A stretch of DNA of 59,661 nt from Lentisphaeria bacterium (GCA_003526375.1 DPDG01000101.1:5163-64823), one strand, 5' to 3'. Counted from the stretch's first letter, positions 15,520 through 24,835 are shown. Numbers and translations are program-made. The notes: generated by a model from the sequence alone, not told the origin.

Positions 15520-18500
15520 TCAGATCAAATCAAGAAGGTTGATACTCTTTGTTTCATGTAAACCGCTGGCATCGGAATTGACAATGCGGGCCGTTGTAAA
15601 TGTTTTCTTCCAGTTTGAAAATTTACTGCTGAGCGTTGTTACTGCAGCTTTGGCAACACCGCCAAGTAAACTCAAATCTACACCAGCACCGCTGCTTCTT
15701 CCCAAACAACCGACGATTCCCAACAATATCTCGGCTTGTTTTTCCGGAGCTAATGCAATAAATTTATCCCTTCCTTTTTCAAGACATTCTAAAGGATTGG
15801 CTGGACGTTTGGAAAATAATCCTGTTCGCAATTTTTCAGTTAGAAGATCATAAAGTTGAATATTTTCTGTGCAGGAAAAATTATCATATTTTTCAACATA
15901 TACAAATTTAGGATCTTTACGTTTTTTCTCACAAAATGATTCCAAACGCTTGATATACCGTTCCCAATCACTGTCCAACAGCAAAGGAGATCCAATTCCT
16001 ATTCCCAACAGGCTTCCCCCACCGCTTTTTCCATTAAGTATAAACCGCAAACCGTTATTAACTTCAAAAACGGTTTTGATCTTAATCGGTTTAATACCCA
16101 ACGGGAATTTGACAGAAAATTCTTTTTTCCCAGTCGGATCAATGAAGGCTTTGACATATTCCAAAGCAAAAACTTCATCTTTGAGGAATTTATCTGCAAT
16201 CATTAAATCAACCGGAACAAGCGTCAATTCTTTTTTGATTTTCTTTTTTGCAATTTCTTCCGTCAATGCGAATGTAAAAAATGTGGCTGCTGCTTTTCTG
16301 TACCCACCATAAATTTCTGTTGGTTTCCCATTTTTCAAAGGAATTAATCCTGCTGTTGCCGGCATAGGATTTTGGTCAAATAAACCGCCATGCTGACAGA
16401 ATGTATAATTTGTCAGATGCAAATAATTCCGCTTCAGGATGTTTTTCACTTGAGAAATATTCCTGCTGCCATCCCAAATCAGTTCGCCACGCATATTTTT
16501 AAGTTTTTTTTCTCCGAATACAGCTTCTGTCTTAACGTTGTAGTCGTCAGAATGTTTCATAAACCAGTTACGGGTGAAATGTTCATGCCAGACGTTTCCG
16601 ACAATGATGTTAAGATAAGCATCTTTTCCATGATGCAAGTCATTGACAATACGAGATTTCACCAACTTAAACTCATGTCTGAATTCAGAAACTAATCCCG
16701 CTTTGACATAAACGATTTCGGTGTCAGGATAACGCTCTTTCAGCAGTTCGGTAATGACTTTGGTTGACTGCTGGGTTTCCACAAGCTGCCGATTAATAAA
16801 TCCCCATTTTTCATCTTCAGAGAACGGAGTGGAACGAGTCAACCGGAAAAATTTTTCATCAGAAATCAAATCCCGATCTTTCAAAGTTTTCCAAAACGGG
16901 GTCATTTTTCTGCGGATATCCGTATCCAGCGGATAAGAATTGCTCTTTGCTCCGTTGATTTCACTGCGCACCAAAACCAGATTGTTCAAAAGGCTGTCAT
17001 CTTTCACTTTTGATCGGGGATAAATATGCTCTTTATTGCAAAGAGAAAGATCCGTGATTGAGATGGATTCTCCGGTGTACATATCCCGTCCAAGCTGCAT
17101 AAAATACAGATAAAGAGTATCTTTCTGCAACGCAGCCTCGTCATAATTATCAAGTTCCTTGCTGAGTCTTCTGATATCATCATCCGCTATTTTTTCATAC
17201 AGGTTTTTCAAATTTGCGATCCGTGACAGTTTCCTTTTTCCTTTTTCCTTGCTGTCAACATCACGAGCCATTTCCACGAAAATTTTTCGCGGTTCTTTTC
17301 CCATGGTTTTTACAATTTCGTCAAGAATTGCAAATGTCCGAATGATCGGACGTTTGACAGCATTGGAAACGTACATATCATCAAGGCGCTTCGTAAGAGT
17401 CTGTGGTTTTTCGGAATAATATTCCCGTCTGGCAGATTCCACCATCTTACGGAACGGATATTTATCACTCATCAACTGCTGCAAATTAAGATTATATTCC
17501 CACATCATGTTGATAATGGAAAGTTTTGCACCAGTTTTTACATCAAAATGCCCCGGTTCCGTCAGGAATTTTCTGGAAAGTCTTCCAAAGTCCTGAAAAT
17601 TTTTGAACGAGAGTTTTTTTACGTCATCGTTGGAGAGTTTCGGGAACTTTTTCAAAAAGATCCGGAAACGGAGATTATCTTCTGTAAAAGATCTTTTATG
17701 AATAATCTCCTCGGCTTCAGACTCTGTAAGTTTTTTCTCTTCAAAAAAAGGTTTGAAAATTTTCCAGCTGCTCAAAGAAACCGGAATGGTATCATCAATT
17801 CCAGTAATGCTGCATTCATCCAAGTCATGATAAAGGTTATTGGATTTCAAACAATTCAGAATAGTCTTTTTCGAAACCTTGCTATATTTGAAAAACAAAT
17901 CATACAACAGCTGCTTGCCTTCTGTTGTTACAGGAGCTCCGTTGATGTGAATTGTATTCAACAGGTTCAAGACCTCAAAGCGTTGGTACAGCAGAGAATG
18001 TTTCGGCAAAACGTCTTCACCGGGTAAATAAGTACACTTATTACACATATGCTTGATAAAAGCTTCTTCGCTGGCATCAAGATCAACTTTCTTTTCAAAG
18101 TTCCAAGGCAGGATTTTTCCATCAGCCTTCCGCTCCAGCCATGCAAAATCACTGTGAGCGTTCAGAGGTCCGACAAAATACGGGATTCTGAATTCCATTA
18201 GAGAAAGGATTTTATCTTTAACGGATAATCCATCTTTATCGCATTCCGGAAGGAAAGGTAAATATCCGGAAGCTTTGGTCAGAAGATTGTTTAATTCGTT
18301 CCAATATAACTGATAAGGAATTGTTCTGTTATCACTATCAACCTGTTTCGGAAGGATTTTTTCTGCAGAAATATCCTGTTCAATCTGATTGAAAATTCGT
18401 TGATCAGATACATCCTCAATTTTCATATTTTTAAGTTTTGATTTAAGGAATTTATAAAAATCTTCTGCATTGGCTCTCTTTTTCGCAGCACCAATATATG

Positions 18501-19593
18501 CCGCATAGTTCACTTCACTTTTTTCATTGCGAAAAATTTCCTGAAAATCTTGATGTGTCAGATACTTCTTTACAAGATATTTCAGATGCTTCAAGTCTGA
18601 CTTATGCTTTTCATATATCTTCACTTTTGCATCAGAAATATTCTTTCCTCCGCCGATGATATCTGCAAGAATCGACCAATCGAAAACTTTTTTCATGAGG
18701 AGCATCAATGCAGAATCTTCTTCAGACAACTCGGAAAGCATTTCTTCAATTTTTTCATCATCAGAATCAAGCTGCAATTTTATGTCTTCATACTCCGATG
18801 AGGGAAAGAGTTTTGCAGCTTTCGACTCCAGACCGCACAGTAAATGCAAGAATTCATTTTCATCGATCCAGGGTAAATCTTCATTGTTTTGAGATTTTTT
18901 TGATTTTTTGACCTGAAGGAATTCTACAAGTTTTTTCTCTTTATTCGATCTGGTTGCTGAGGATTTCAAAATATTTCCTGCTTCATTTATTTTTATGTCC
19001 AAATGTTTCCAGGAAAAAATATATCCATTATCTTCAACATAAGTTTCCAGATCATTGTAAACAGATTGAAAATCAATCAATTCGTCCACTTTTTCTTTGG
19101 CAACTTCACTGAAAAAATGTCCTCTGTGAACAACCAGCCAGGCACAGGCAAGATATACAAGGCGAACGTCATGAGGAGAATCAGAATCGATCAGTTCAGA
19201 AATAAGATGATGAATTGTAGGGTACTGCTTGTAAAAATCTGTATCTGTATATTCAGAATCAGCGAAAATCGCGAAGCGTGGTTCTGAAGAGTCTTTTTTC
19301 AGAGAACTGCTGTCGATACGCCGGAAGAAGTTCCGGTCCACCTTTCCGATCTCGACAGAGAAAAGCTCCCTTAAAAGTTGAATCCGCTGTTGTCTGCGAT
19401 CCAAACGTCTCCGGGCGGCACGATGAGTTCGGCGTTCTTCTGCTAATTTCGCAGTTTCAAAAAGGTGGACACCCCACATCGGATGCTGCTGATACTTGAT
19501 CAAATCATAATTAGTATCTGATACAGCATACCCTGTCGAATTGGTTCCAATATCAAATCCGATAAAATAATCAAGATTTTTTTGTTTTTTCAT
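15520..19593 (-). CDS. cas9: Cas9 endonuclease, type II-A
   Basis: Encodes 1357 residues, close to the size of classic II-A Cas9. RuvC-I is at the N-terminus (YFIGFDIGTNSTGYAV, Asp14), followed by the arginine-rich bridge helix (RRTHRAARRRLDRRQQR, about 54-70), a large recognition lobe, RuvC-II (KIFVEMARD, Glu774), HNH (CNKEHIYPRSKVKDDS, His856; Asn880) and RuvC-III (HHGKDAYLNIIVG, His988, Asp991). A PAM-interacting C-terminus ends in the usual SGLHETKSINLLDLI. The Asp that normally precedes the catalytic His is Glu855 here. AAGGGA precedes ATG 19593. The nearby tracrRNA candidate and leader suggest a working interference module; the PAM cannot be read from this sequence. Confidence 0.97.
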   Translation of the reverse strand: MKKQKNLDYFIGFDIGTNSTGYAVSDTNYDLIKYQQHPMWGVHLFETAKLAEERRTHRAARRRLDRRQQRIQLLRELFSVEIGKVDRNFFRRIDSSSLKKDSSEPRFAIFADSEYTDTDFYKQYPTIHHLISELIDSDSPHDVRLVYLACAWLVVHRGHFFSEVAKEKVDELIDFQSVYNDLETYVEDNGYIFSWKHLDIKINEAGNILKSSATRSNKEKKLVEFLQVKKSKKSQNNEDLPWIDENEFLHLLCGLESKAAKLFPSSEYEDIKLQLDSDDEKIEEMLSELSEEDSALMLLMKKVFDWSILADIIGGGKNISDAKVKIYEKHKSDLKHLKYLVKKYLTHQDFQEIFRNEKSEVNYAAYIGAAKKRANAEDFYKFLKSKLKNMKIEDVSDQRIFNQIEQDISAEKILPKQVDSDNRTIPYQLYWNELNNLLTKASGYLPFLPECDKDGLSVKDKILSLMEFRIPYFVGPLNAHSDFAWLERKADGKILPWNFEKKVDLDASEEAFIKHMCNKCTYLPGEDVLPKHSLLYQRFEVLNLLNTIHINGAPVTTEGKQLLYDLFFKYSKVSKKTILNCLKSNNLYHDLDECSITGIDDTIPVSLSSWKIFKPFFEEKKLTESEAEEIIHKRSFTEDNLRFRIFLKKFPKLSNDDVKKLSFKNFQDFGRLSRKFLTEPGHFDVKTGAKLSIINMMWEYNLNLQQLMSDKYPFRKMVESARREYYSEKPQTLTKRLDDMYVSNAVKRPIIRTFAILDEIVKTMGKEPRKIFVEMARDVDSKEKGKRKLSRIANLKNLYEKIADDDIRRLSKELDNYDEAALQKDTLYLYFMQLGRDMYTGESISITDLSLCNKEHIYPRSKVKDDSLLNNLVLVRSEINGAKSNSYPLDTDIRRKMTPFWKTLKDRDLISDEKFFRLTRSTPFSEDEKWGFINRQLVETQQSTKVITELLKERYPDTEIVYVKAGLVSEFRHEFKLVKSRIVNDLHHGKDAYLNIIVGNVWHEHFTRNWFMKHSDDYNVKTEAVFGEKKLKNMRGELIWDGSRNISQVKNILKRNYLHLTNYTFCQHGGLFDQNPMPATAGLIPLKNGKPTEIYGGYRKAAATFFTFALTEEIAKKKIKKELTLVPVDLMIADKFLKDEVFALEYVKAFIDPTGKKEFSVKFPLGIKPIKIKTVFEVNNGLRFILNGKSGGGSLLGIGIGSPLLLDSDWERYIKRLESFCEKKRKDPKFVYVEKYDNFSCTENIQLYDLLTEKLRTGLFSKRPANPLECLEKGRDKFIALAPEKQAEILLGIVGCLGRSSGAGVDLSLLGGVAKAAVTTLSSKFSNWKKTFTTARIVNSDASGLHETKSINLLDLI

Positions 19594-19621
19594 TTGATTT
19601 TTCCCTTTTCTGTGTTATCTT
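19594..19621 (+). promoter_or_regulatory. tracrRNA promoter
   Basis: TTGATT (19594-19599), a 16-nt spacer and TATCTT (19616-19621) preceded by TG form an extended -10 promoter. The predicted start near 19628 falls just before the anti-repeat. It is back-to-back with the cas9 start codon. Confidence 0.55.
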
Positions 19622-19627
19622 AACAGA

Positions 19628-19744
19628 TGTAGTCTGAGACCCTTATAAAACTGCACTACGAGTTCAAATAAAAATTTATTCAAATCATTAGCGTAATGCT
19701 GAATGCACGTTGGTGCAGCTTTATTTGAAATCAATGTCTTTTTT
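19628..19744 (+). ncRNA. tracrRNA candidate
   Basis: The anti-repeat at 19632-19669 matches the plus-strand CRISPR repeat over CTGAGACCC, TATAAAACTGCACTAC and TCAAA, with a short mismatch where II-A duplexes carry their bulge. It can therefore pair with the minus-strand crRNA repeat. Downstream are hairpins at 19686-19698 (CATTA/TAATG) and 19704-19717 (TGCAC/GTGCA), a longer-range pair between 19663-19672 and 19720-19729, and a six-T run at 19739-19744 as terminator. It is encoded divergently from cas9. Length about 117 nt, typical of II-A tracrRNAs. Confidence 0.85.
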
Positions 19745-19840
19745 GTTATTATTGGTGTTCTTTATATTACTATAAAACCAAAGAGTAGACTTCTTTCGCC
19801 CACTCTATTTTTTTCAGAAAAAAATCATTTTTTTTATCAA

Positions 19841-20212
19841 TTACCGTTTTTCCGGCAGGATTTCAAGCCAGTATTCGTCGGGGTCTTCGACAAAATAAAT
19901 GCCCATCGCGGGATTTTCATAACAGATGCAACCCATTTTCTCGTGACGGGCATGGGCGGCTTCGTAGTCATCCACCTTGAATGCCAGATGAAATTCGTTG
20001 TCGCCGAGATCATAGGGTTCTTTGCGGTCTCTGAGCCACGTTAATTCCAACTGATGAGAACTGGCGCCGTCTTCCAGATAGACAATAATGAAACTTCCGT
20101 CCTCCGCATTGATCCGGCGCACTTCCTGCATATCGAACGCCTCACGGTAAAACTTCAAACTCCTGTCCAAATCAAGGACATTGAAATTATTATGCACCAT
20201 TCTGAATTTCAT
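19841..20212 (-). CDS. glyoxalase I-like (VOC superfamily) protein
   Basis: Encodes 123 residues of the vicinal-oxygen-chelate fold. The four expected metal ligands of glyoxalase I are present: His7 (MVHNNFNV), Glu56 (HQLELTW), His75 (EFHLAFKV) and Glu117 (YWLEILP). The family isomerises the hemithioacetal of methylglyoxal and glutathione or another thiol. The start ATG 20212 (MKFRMVHNNF) is chosen because AGGAG lies 9 nt upstream and the family begins here; the open frame upstream is not family-like. It stands alone, convergent with the tracrRNA. Confidence 0.85.
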   Translation of the reverse strand: MKFRMVHNNFNVLDLDRSLKFYREAFDMQEVRRINAEDGSFIIVYLEDGASSHQLELTWLRDRKEPYDLGDNEFHLAFKVDDYEAAHARHEKMGCICYENPAMGIYFVEDPDEYWLEILPEKR

Positions 20213-20464
20213 TCTGCCGATCTCCTGTTTTTTGAAGTAAAATAACATCGGTTGCGGAAAAAACAAGTGTCCGCAGGAAATTCCAGAATATCTTCCGCCT
20301 ATTCCTCCATCCACTCTCCATTTTCCATGAACGGCATGGGAAAACCTTCCGCTTTTACCGGTAATCCCTGTCGAACGGATTCCGGTAAAACTCTGCAAAA
20401 AGCATAAAAAAAGCAGGATAAGTTAAATATAAGACAGAATTTGCGTGGTCTCATTCTTCTTTTG

Positions 20465-20473
20465 TGATATAAT
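20465..20473 (+). promoter_or_regulatory. extended -10 promoter of the carbohydrate operon
   Basis: TGATATAAT at 20465-20473 is a consensus extended -10 (TG-n-TATAAT), about 28 nt before the first start codon. No clear -35 element was found at standard spacing. Confidence 0.5.
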
Positions 20474-20501
20474 TAAAGTATCATAAAATCAAAGAGCAGG
20501 T

Positions 20502-21209
20502 ATGGAAATTATGGCAGGAAAAGTTTTAGTGTTAGGGGCGCACCTGGATGATTCGGTGATTGCCATGGGAGGCGTGATCCGCAAACTGGCAAACGCCGGA
20601 TGCGAAGTGTCGGTGTTCTGCTTCGGAAACGGAGACGAGGCGTATACGAAGCCGGGGGACAGCCCGAAAGCAGTCGAACGTTTCAAGCGCGACGCAGTGC
20701 GTGCACACAAGATTCTCGGCGTCGCCAACTTCGAATGCTATGACGTCCCCGATTTCGGCGTCAACGCCTCGCGGGAATTCTACCAGCAGTGCATCCGTGC
20801 AATCCGCCAATACAAACCGGACATCATCTTCGGGCACTGGTGGAACGAATATGTCCAGCACCATGACATGGCGACTATAAGCCGGGACGCATGGAATCAG
20901 GCAGCCTGGGCATGCAGCGCCGATCTGGGAGTGCAGCCGCACCGCGCGTCCAGATATTTTCACTTTGAAGTCAATGACCCCCTGCCGGAACCGACCCACA
21001 TCGTCGACATTACGGACACCTTTGCCGACAAGATGGAAGCCTGGAAATGTTTTGAGGACGCGCATGATCATCTCGGCGAACTGGACGATGCGCTTGAAGC
21101 GCGCGCCCGTTACCACGGCAGTCGCGTCGGAGTCAAATACGGAGAACCGTTCCGCCAGAGTTTTTATCTGCTGGAAACCATTCATCACGTGAAGGAGTTG
21201 TTTCAATGA
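20502..21209 (+). CDS. PIG-L family N-deacetylase
   Basis: Encodes 235 residues of the LmbE/PIG-L family, zinc-dependent enzymes that remove acetyl groups from GlcNAc-containing glycolipids, thiol conjugates and similar amino-sugar compounds. The hallmark GAHLDDSVIAMGG near the N-terminus supplies zinc ligands (His14, Asp17), and a second motif, VQHHDMATISRDAW, supplies the distal histidine. No signal peptide, so cytoplasmic. It is the first gene of an operon and overlaps the next by 4 nt; neighbours encode a second deacetylase and a sugar isomerase-like protein, which suggests processing of an acetylated sugar. The exact substrate is unknown. Confidence 0.88.
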   Translation: MEIMAGKVLVLGAHLDDSVIAMGGVIRKLANAGCEVSVFCFGNGDEAYTKPGDSPKAVERFKRDAVRAHKILGVANFECYDVPDFGVNASREFYQQCIRAIRQYKPDIIFGHWWNEYVQHHDMATISRDAWNQAAWACSADLGVQPHRASRYFHFEVNDPLPEPTHIVDITDTFADKMEAWKCFEDAHDHLGELDDALEARARYHGSRVGVKYGEPFRQSFYLLETIHHVKELFQ

Positions 21210-22090
21210 ACAAAAAATTTTACTTCGGAATGTCTGTTGACGACGTCGCGCTTGACGGCTGGAGCAAACCGGAAAATTTCCTCCGGCTGGTTGAGTTCTT
21301 CAACAAGGAGAATCTTCCCGCCACCTTTTTTGTAGTCCCGGTCGACGAAGCGACAGACCGTCCATTTTATACATTAAGCCCCGAATACGTGCCGGCGATG
21401 CGGAAAGCGCAGGAAGAAGGACACTGCTTTGCCCAGCATGGAATCCGCCACAACCGCTTTGAGCTCGGCGTCCCTCCGGCAATGATCCTGGATCTGCCGC
21501 ATGAAGCGGAAAACAGACGGTATGCTTCGGAGCATCGGAAGGATCTGGAGCAGGAACACTCCATCGCCAACTGCCGCGCCCGCCTGAAACAGGGACGCGA
21601 CATTCTGGAAAACGCCCTGGGATTCAGGATCGAAGGCTTCCGCGCCCCTGCGCTTCAGGAAAGTCCGGGGATGTTCGCCGCACTTGCGGAGGAAGGTTAT
21701 AAATTCGACAGTTCCGCCTGTCTTCAGGAGACCGGATGGGACTACATTCAGGGAAACATGGAGGTGCCTCCGCGCGCCATCACGCGGGAACGCTATGAGG
21801 CTTTGCGCAGGAAATCAGGCTGTCCGATCTTTCCCCTGACCACAGATTATACCTGGTATCTGACCAAGGAGAAATACGCGAAAACCATGGAACTTGCACT
21901 TCACGACCTCCGCGCCTGCATGGTCGCGGATATTCCGTTCATCACCGTCTGCCATATTGACCCTGTACAGGAGGGGGAAGGCATCCCGTTCCTGCATGAA
22001 CTTTACGAACGGGCACGCGAGGAAGCCGCGGCGCGCGGACTGTCGCTCGAATTCTCCACAATCGCCGATATTGCAGACAAGGCAGGTTGA
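21206..22090 (+). CDS. polysaccharide deacetylase-like protein
   Basis: Encodes 294 residues with a NodB-like catalytic pattern: SVDDVALDGW at the start (the Asp pair), QHGIRHNRFELG (the His-x3-His zinc pair) and GFRAPALQES (the RxP motif). A further catalytic-type His occurs in ITVCHIDPV. The family removes N- or O-acetyl groups from polysaccharides or oligosaccharides. No signal peptide is seen, so the substrate is probably intracellular. It overlaps the PIG-L gene by 4 nt. Two different deacetylases in tandem are notable. Confidence 0.82.
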   Translation: MNKKFYFGMSVDDVALDGWSKPENFLRLVEFFNKENLPATFFVVPVDEATDRPFYTLSPEYVPAMRKAQEEGHCFAQHGIRHNRFELGVPPAMILDLPHEAENRRYASEHRKDLEQEHSIANCRARLKQGRDILENALGFRIEGFRAPALQESPGMFAALAEEGYKFDSSACLQETGWDYIQGNMEVPPRAITRERYEALRRKSGCPIFPLTTDYTWYLTKEKYAKTMELALHDLRACMVADIPFITVCHIDPVQEGEGIPFLHELYERAREEAAARGLSLEFSTIADIADKAG

Positions 22091-22092
22091 CA

Positions 22093-23577
22093 ATGAATCA
22101 GAATAAAATGAAAATTACAAGTTTCGATGCAGAAGAAACAGGCTGTTTCGGCGATGTGCTTTCACACGCCCCCGAACACCGCCCGCTGTCCGTCGGGATG
22201 CTGGGACTGGGATATTTTGAATACTGGCGCATGTATCCCGCCCTGGAACGGCAGGTATCGGAGGATCTGGATAAAGCAGCCGGACTTCTTGCCGGAGCGC
22301 TGCCGGAATGCAAAGTGATTTATCCGGGCATGGTCGATACGCTGGACCGTGCGGAAACGGCAGGTTCCGCTTTCCGTGACGCGCAGATTGATGTGCTGGT
22401 CGTGATCGCAGGCACCTATCTGCCGGACTTCATCACCATGCACGCAATCAATCAGATACAGACACACCCGGAGGTCATTCTCTTCAGTACCCAGACGGGA
22501 AATGACGTCAACCCGGATGACAATTATATCGCCACCATGCGCAACAGCGCCCTGATTGCCATGACTCAGCTTTCCGGCAGTTTCCGCAAAATGAAACTTG
22601 ACTATCACACGGTGGTCGGAGAAATCGGCGATCCTTCCGCCTATCGCCGCATCGCCGGGCTGACTGCCGCCCGCAGTGCGGCGAAACGTCTGAAGAAAAG
22701 CACCTACGGCCTTGTCGGACATGTTTTCCGGGGAATGTACGACCTTGAATTCGACCGTTCCAATGTCAAAGGATTTCTCGGCCCGGAGGTCATGACCATT
22801 CAGGCGGAACATCTGGTGGAACAATGGCGCGCCGTTCCGGACGCGGAAACCGCCGGCGAATCGGAAAGATTGTTCCGGCGTTTCCAGGTGAAAAATATAG
22901 AATTGGACGATGTGAAACGCTCCGTCAGGCTCGGGCTGGCAATGCGCGGCCTCTACCGGAAATTCAATTTGGACGGGTTGTGTTTCCTCGGACAGCATTA
23001 CATTGAAAAAATGACGGGAGCGCCGGCGCGCATGGGGGCAAGCATGCTGATGGAGCAGGATCGGTTCATGGTTGCCTGCGAAGGAGATATCGGCGGGCTG
23101 GTCATGATGGACCTGATGCGCCGCTTCACCGGCAATCTGCCGTTCCAGGCGGAGTGGGGACAATTCGATGTCAGGAACAATGCGCTGTTCCTGCTGGGAC
23201 ATGGAATCGGCTCGCCGGAACTTGCCGTTTCCGAACAGGCGGTAAAACTGACCAGCTCTCCGGAAGAGTGGGGCTTCAAAGGCAACGGGCTCAATTATGA
23301 ACTCATCCTGAAACCGGGAACAGTTACAATGGGACACTTCCTGAATCGCGGCGACTCTTATCAAATGCTGGTTTCACGGGGGGAAAGCATCGAATTCCCG
23401 ACGCTCCCCTGTGATGAGCTCCATGCCATGATCCGGGTCGGAAAAGAGGTCAGGGAGTATCTCAGGGAACTCATCAATACCGGCACAGCCCACCACATCA
23501 TCGTGGTCCACGGCGACTGTGCGGAAGAACTGAAGACGACAGCGCAGCTTATGCGGATTCAGACTGTGGAGCTGTAA
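22093..23577 (+). CDS. L-fucose/L-arabinose isomerase-like protein
   Basis: Encodes about 494 residues with the multi-domain layout of the AraA/FucI aldose-ketose isomerase superfamily. The N-terminal part has VGMLGLGYFEYW and VLVVIAGTYLPD; the middle has STQTGNDVNPDD and TYGLVGHVFRGMYD; the C-terminal barrel has ACEGDIGG and the conserved MGHFLNRGDSYQ region. Members of this group often act on unusual sugars or have diverged function, so the substrate is open. ATG 22093 follows GGCAGG and is preferred over an in-frame TTG six nt upstream. It is the third gene of the operon and is translationally close to the deacetylase. Confidence 0.8.
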   Translation: MNQNKMKITSFDAEETGCFGDVLSHAPEHRPLSVGMLGLGYFEYWRMYPALERQVSEDLDKAAGLLAGALPECKVIYPGMVDTLDRAETAGSAFRDAQIDVLVVIAGTYLPDFITMHAINQIQTHPEVILFSTQTGNDVNPDDNYIATMRNSALIAMTQLSGSFRKMKLDYHTVVGEIGDPSAYRRIAGLTAARSAAKRLKKSTYGLVGHVFRGMYDLEFDRSNVKGFLGPEVMTIQAEHLVEQWRAVPDAETAGESERLFRRFQVKNIELDDVKRSVRLGLAMRGLYRKFNLDGLCFLGQHYIEKMTGAPARMGASMLMEQDRFMVACEGDIGGLVMMDLMRRFTGNLPFQAEWGQFDVRNNALFLLGHGIGSPELAVSEQAVKLTSSPEEWGFKGNGLNYELILKPGTVTMGHFLNRGDSYQMLVSRGESIEFPTLPCDELHAMIRVGKEVREYLRELINTGTAHHIIVVHGDCAEELKTTAQLMRIQTVEL

Positions 23578-23640
23578 TCAGTGCCGCCCGGAAAAGTGAA
23601 GAAAGATTTTTACGGAATAACAGAAGAAAGGGGCAAAAAA

Positions 23641-24810
23641 ATGAGTATCGTGATTCCACAAAGTGAATTTCAGGAAAGAATCGTGCGTTTCCAGGCGGAA
23701 ATGGCAGCCCGGAACCTTGATGCGATTCTGGTCTACGGCGATGAATACCGCAAGGAAAATCTGCGGTATGTATCGAACTTCTGGCCGATTTTTGAACGGG
23801 CGGTCTGTATGATCCCGAAATCCGGAAATCCCGTTGTGGCGGGAGCGCCGGAAGGAGAAAGCTACGCAAAAGAGATGTCCGTCTGGAAAGATTATGTGAA
23901 TGTCCGGGAATTCGCCTGTGTGTCTGTGCCGGAGGAAATTGATTATCCGCTGGCAAAATTTGTGAAACTGTCCGATGTGATCGGCAACGCACTCGGCGGC
24001 GGCAAACGCCTCGGCGTCGTTGGCTTGTGGGACATTCCCGCGCCGATCTTCGAACGGATCAAAGTTGCGGCTCCGGGCGTGGAAATCATCGATGCGCTGC
24101 CGATCATGGCAAAACTCCGCGTTGTGAAATCCGCCAATGAAATCGCCTGTCTTGCGGAAGCCGGGCGCCAGGCTTGCGCCGGGTATGCGAAACTGCTGGA
24201 ATATGCGGTTGACGGCGCTCCCGAAACAATGGCGGCAGGCGCTGCGGAGGGCGCCGCGCGCATGGCAGGAGCCGAAGACATCAATTTCACGGTATTCGGT
24301 TCCGGCAAGAGAACGGAAACGGTCATCGGGCGCGCAACAGGGAAGATCATGCGCAACGGGGAAATGGTGATGGCAGCCATGGCTGTGCAGTATCAGGGAT
24401 ATGTCGCAACGGTGGAATATCCCTTTGTAATCGGCAAGGCATCCGATGAACAGAAACGTTTTCTGAATATTCTTTTTGAAGCTGCAAATATCCAGCAGAA
24501 CTATCTGTATCCCGGAACCGTCATGGGAGAAATGGTAAGGAACGTCAAAGCGGTCTTCGCAAAATACGGCATGACGAAATATGATCTTTACCCGCCGATG
24601 CACGGAATCGGCCTCGCCGAAGCGGAAAGCCCCTACCCCGATGAAAATTCAACTGCGGAATTCGAACCCGGCATGTGCGTCAACAGCGATATTTCTCTCT
24701 GGGGAGCCCCCGAAGGATCGAACAGAATTGAAGAAGGGTTTGTCATTACTTCCGGCGGGCCTCAGTCGCTGACTCCGGGCATCAGGGAACTGATTGCAAA
24801 AGGACTGTAA
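23641..24810 (+). CDS. M24 (aminopeptidase P / creatinase-like) protein, metal site lost
   Basis: Encodes about 389 residues: an N-terminal creatinase-type domain (DAILVYGDEYRKENLRYVSNF) followed by a pita-bread M24 domain. The expected metal ligands are mostly absent: the first Asp region reads VMAAMAVQYQGY, the second GYVATVEYP, and the IEP glutamate is replaced in NSDISLWG. The His (PPMHGIGL) and last Glu (RIEEGFVIT) remain, as in metal-free creatinase. It may hydrolyse a C-N bond in a small molecule or only bind. ATG 23641 follows GAAAGGGGC. A homologous gene lies at 55538-56701, again next to an ASRT-like gene. Confidence 0.8.
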   Translation: MSIVIPQSEFQERIVRFQAEMAARNLDAILVYGDEYRKENLRYVSNFWPIFERAVCMIPKSGNPVVAGAPEGESYAKEMSVWKDYVNVREFACVSVPEEIDYPLAKFVKLSDVIGNALGGGKRLGVVGLWDIPAPIFERIKVAAPGVEIIDALPIMAKLRVVKSANEIACLAEAGRQACAGYAKLLEYAVDGAPETMAAGAAEGAARMAGAEDINFTVFGSGKRTETVIGRATGKIMRNGEMVMAAMAVQYQGYVATVEYPFVIGKASDEQKRFLNILFEAANIQQNYLYPGTVMGEMVRNVKAVFAKYGMTKYDLYPPMHGIGLAEAESPYPDENSTAEFEPGMCVNSDISLWGAPEGSNRIEEGFVITSGGPQSLTPGIRELIAKGL

Positions 24811-24835
24811 AAACAATCACGGGGAATTTTCAATC

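Noticed and set aside
19600..19670. tracrRNA read on the minus strand
   Set aside because: On that strand the anti-repeat would run straight into cas9 with no hairpins or terminator, and it would pair with the non-transcribed sense of the array. The plus strand has all the expected parts.
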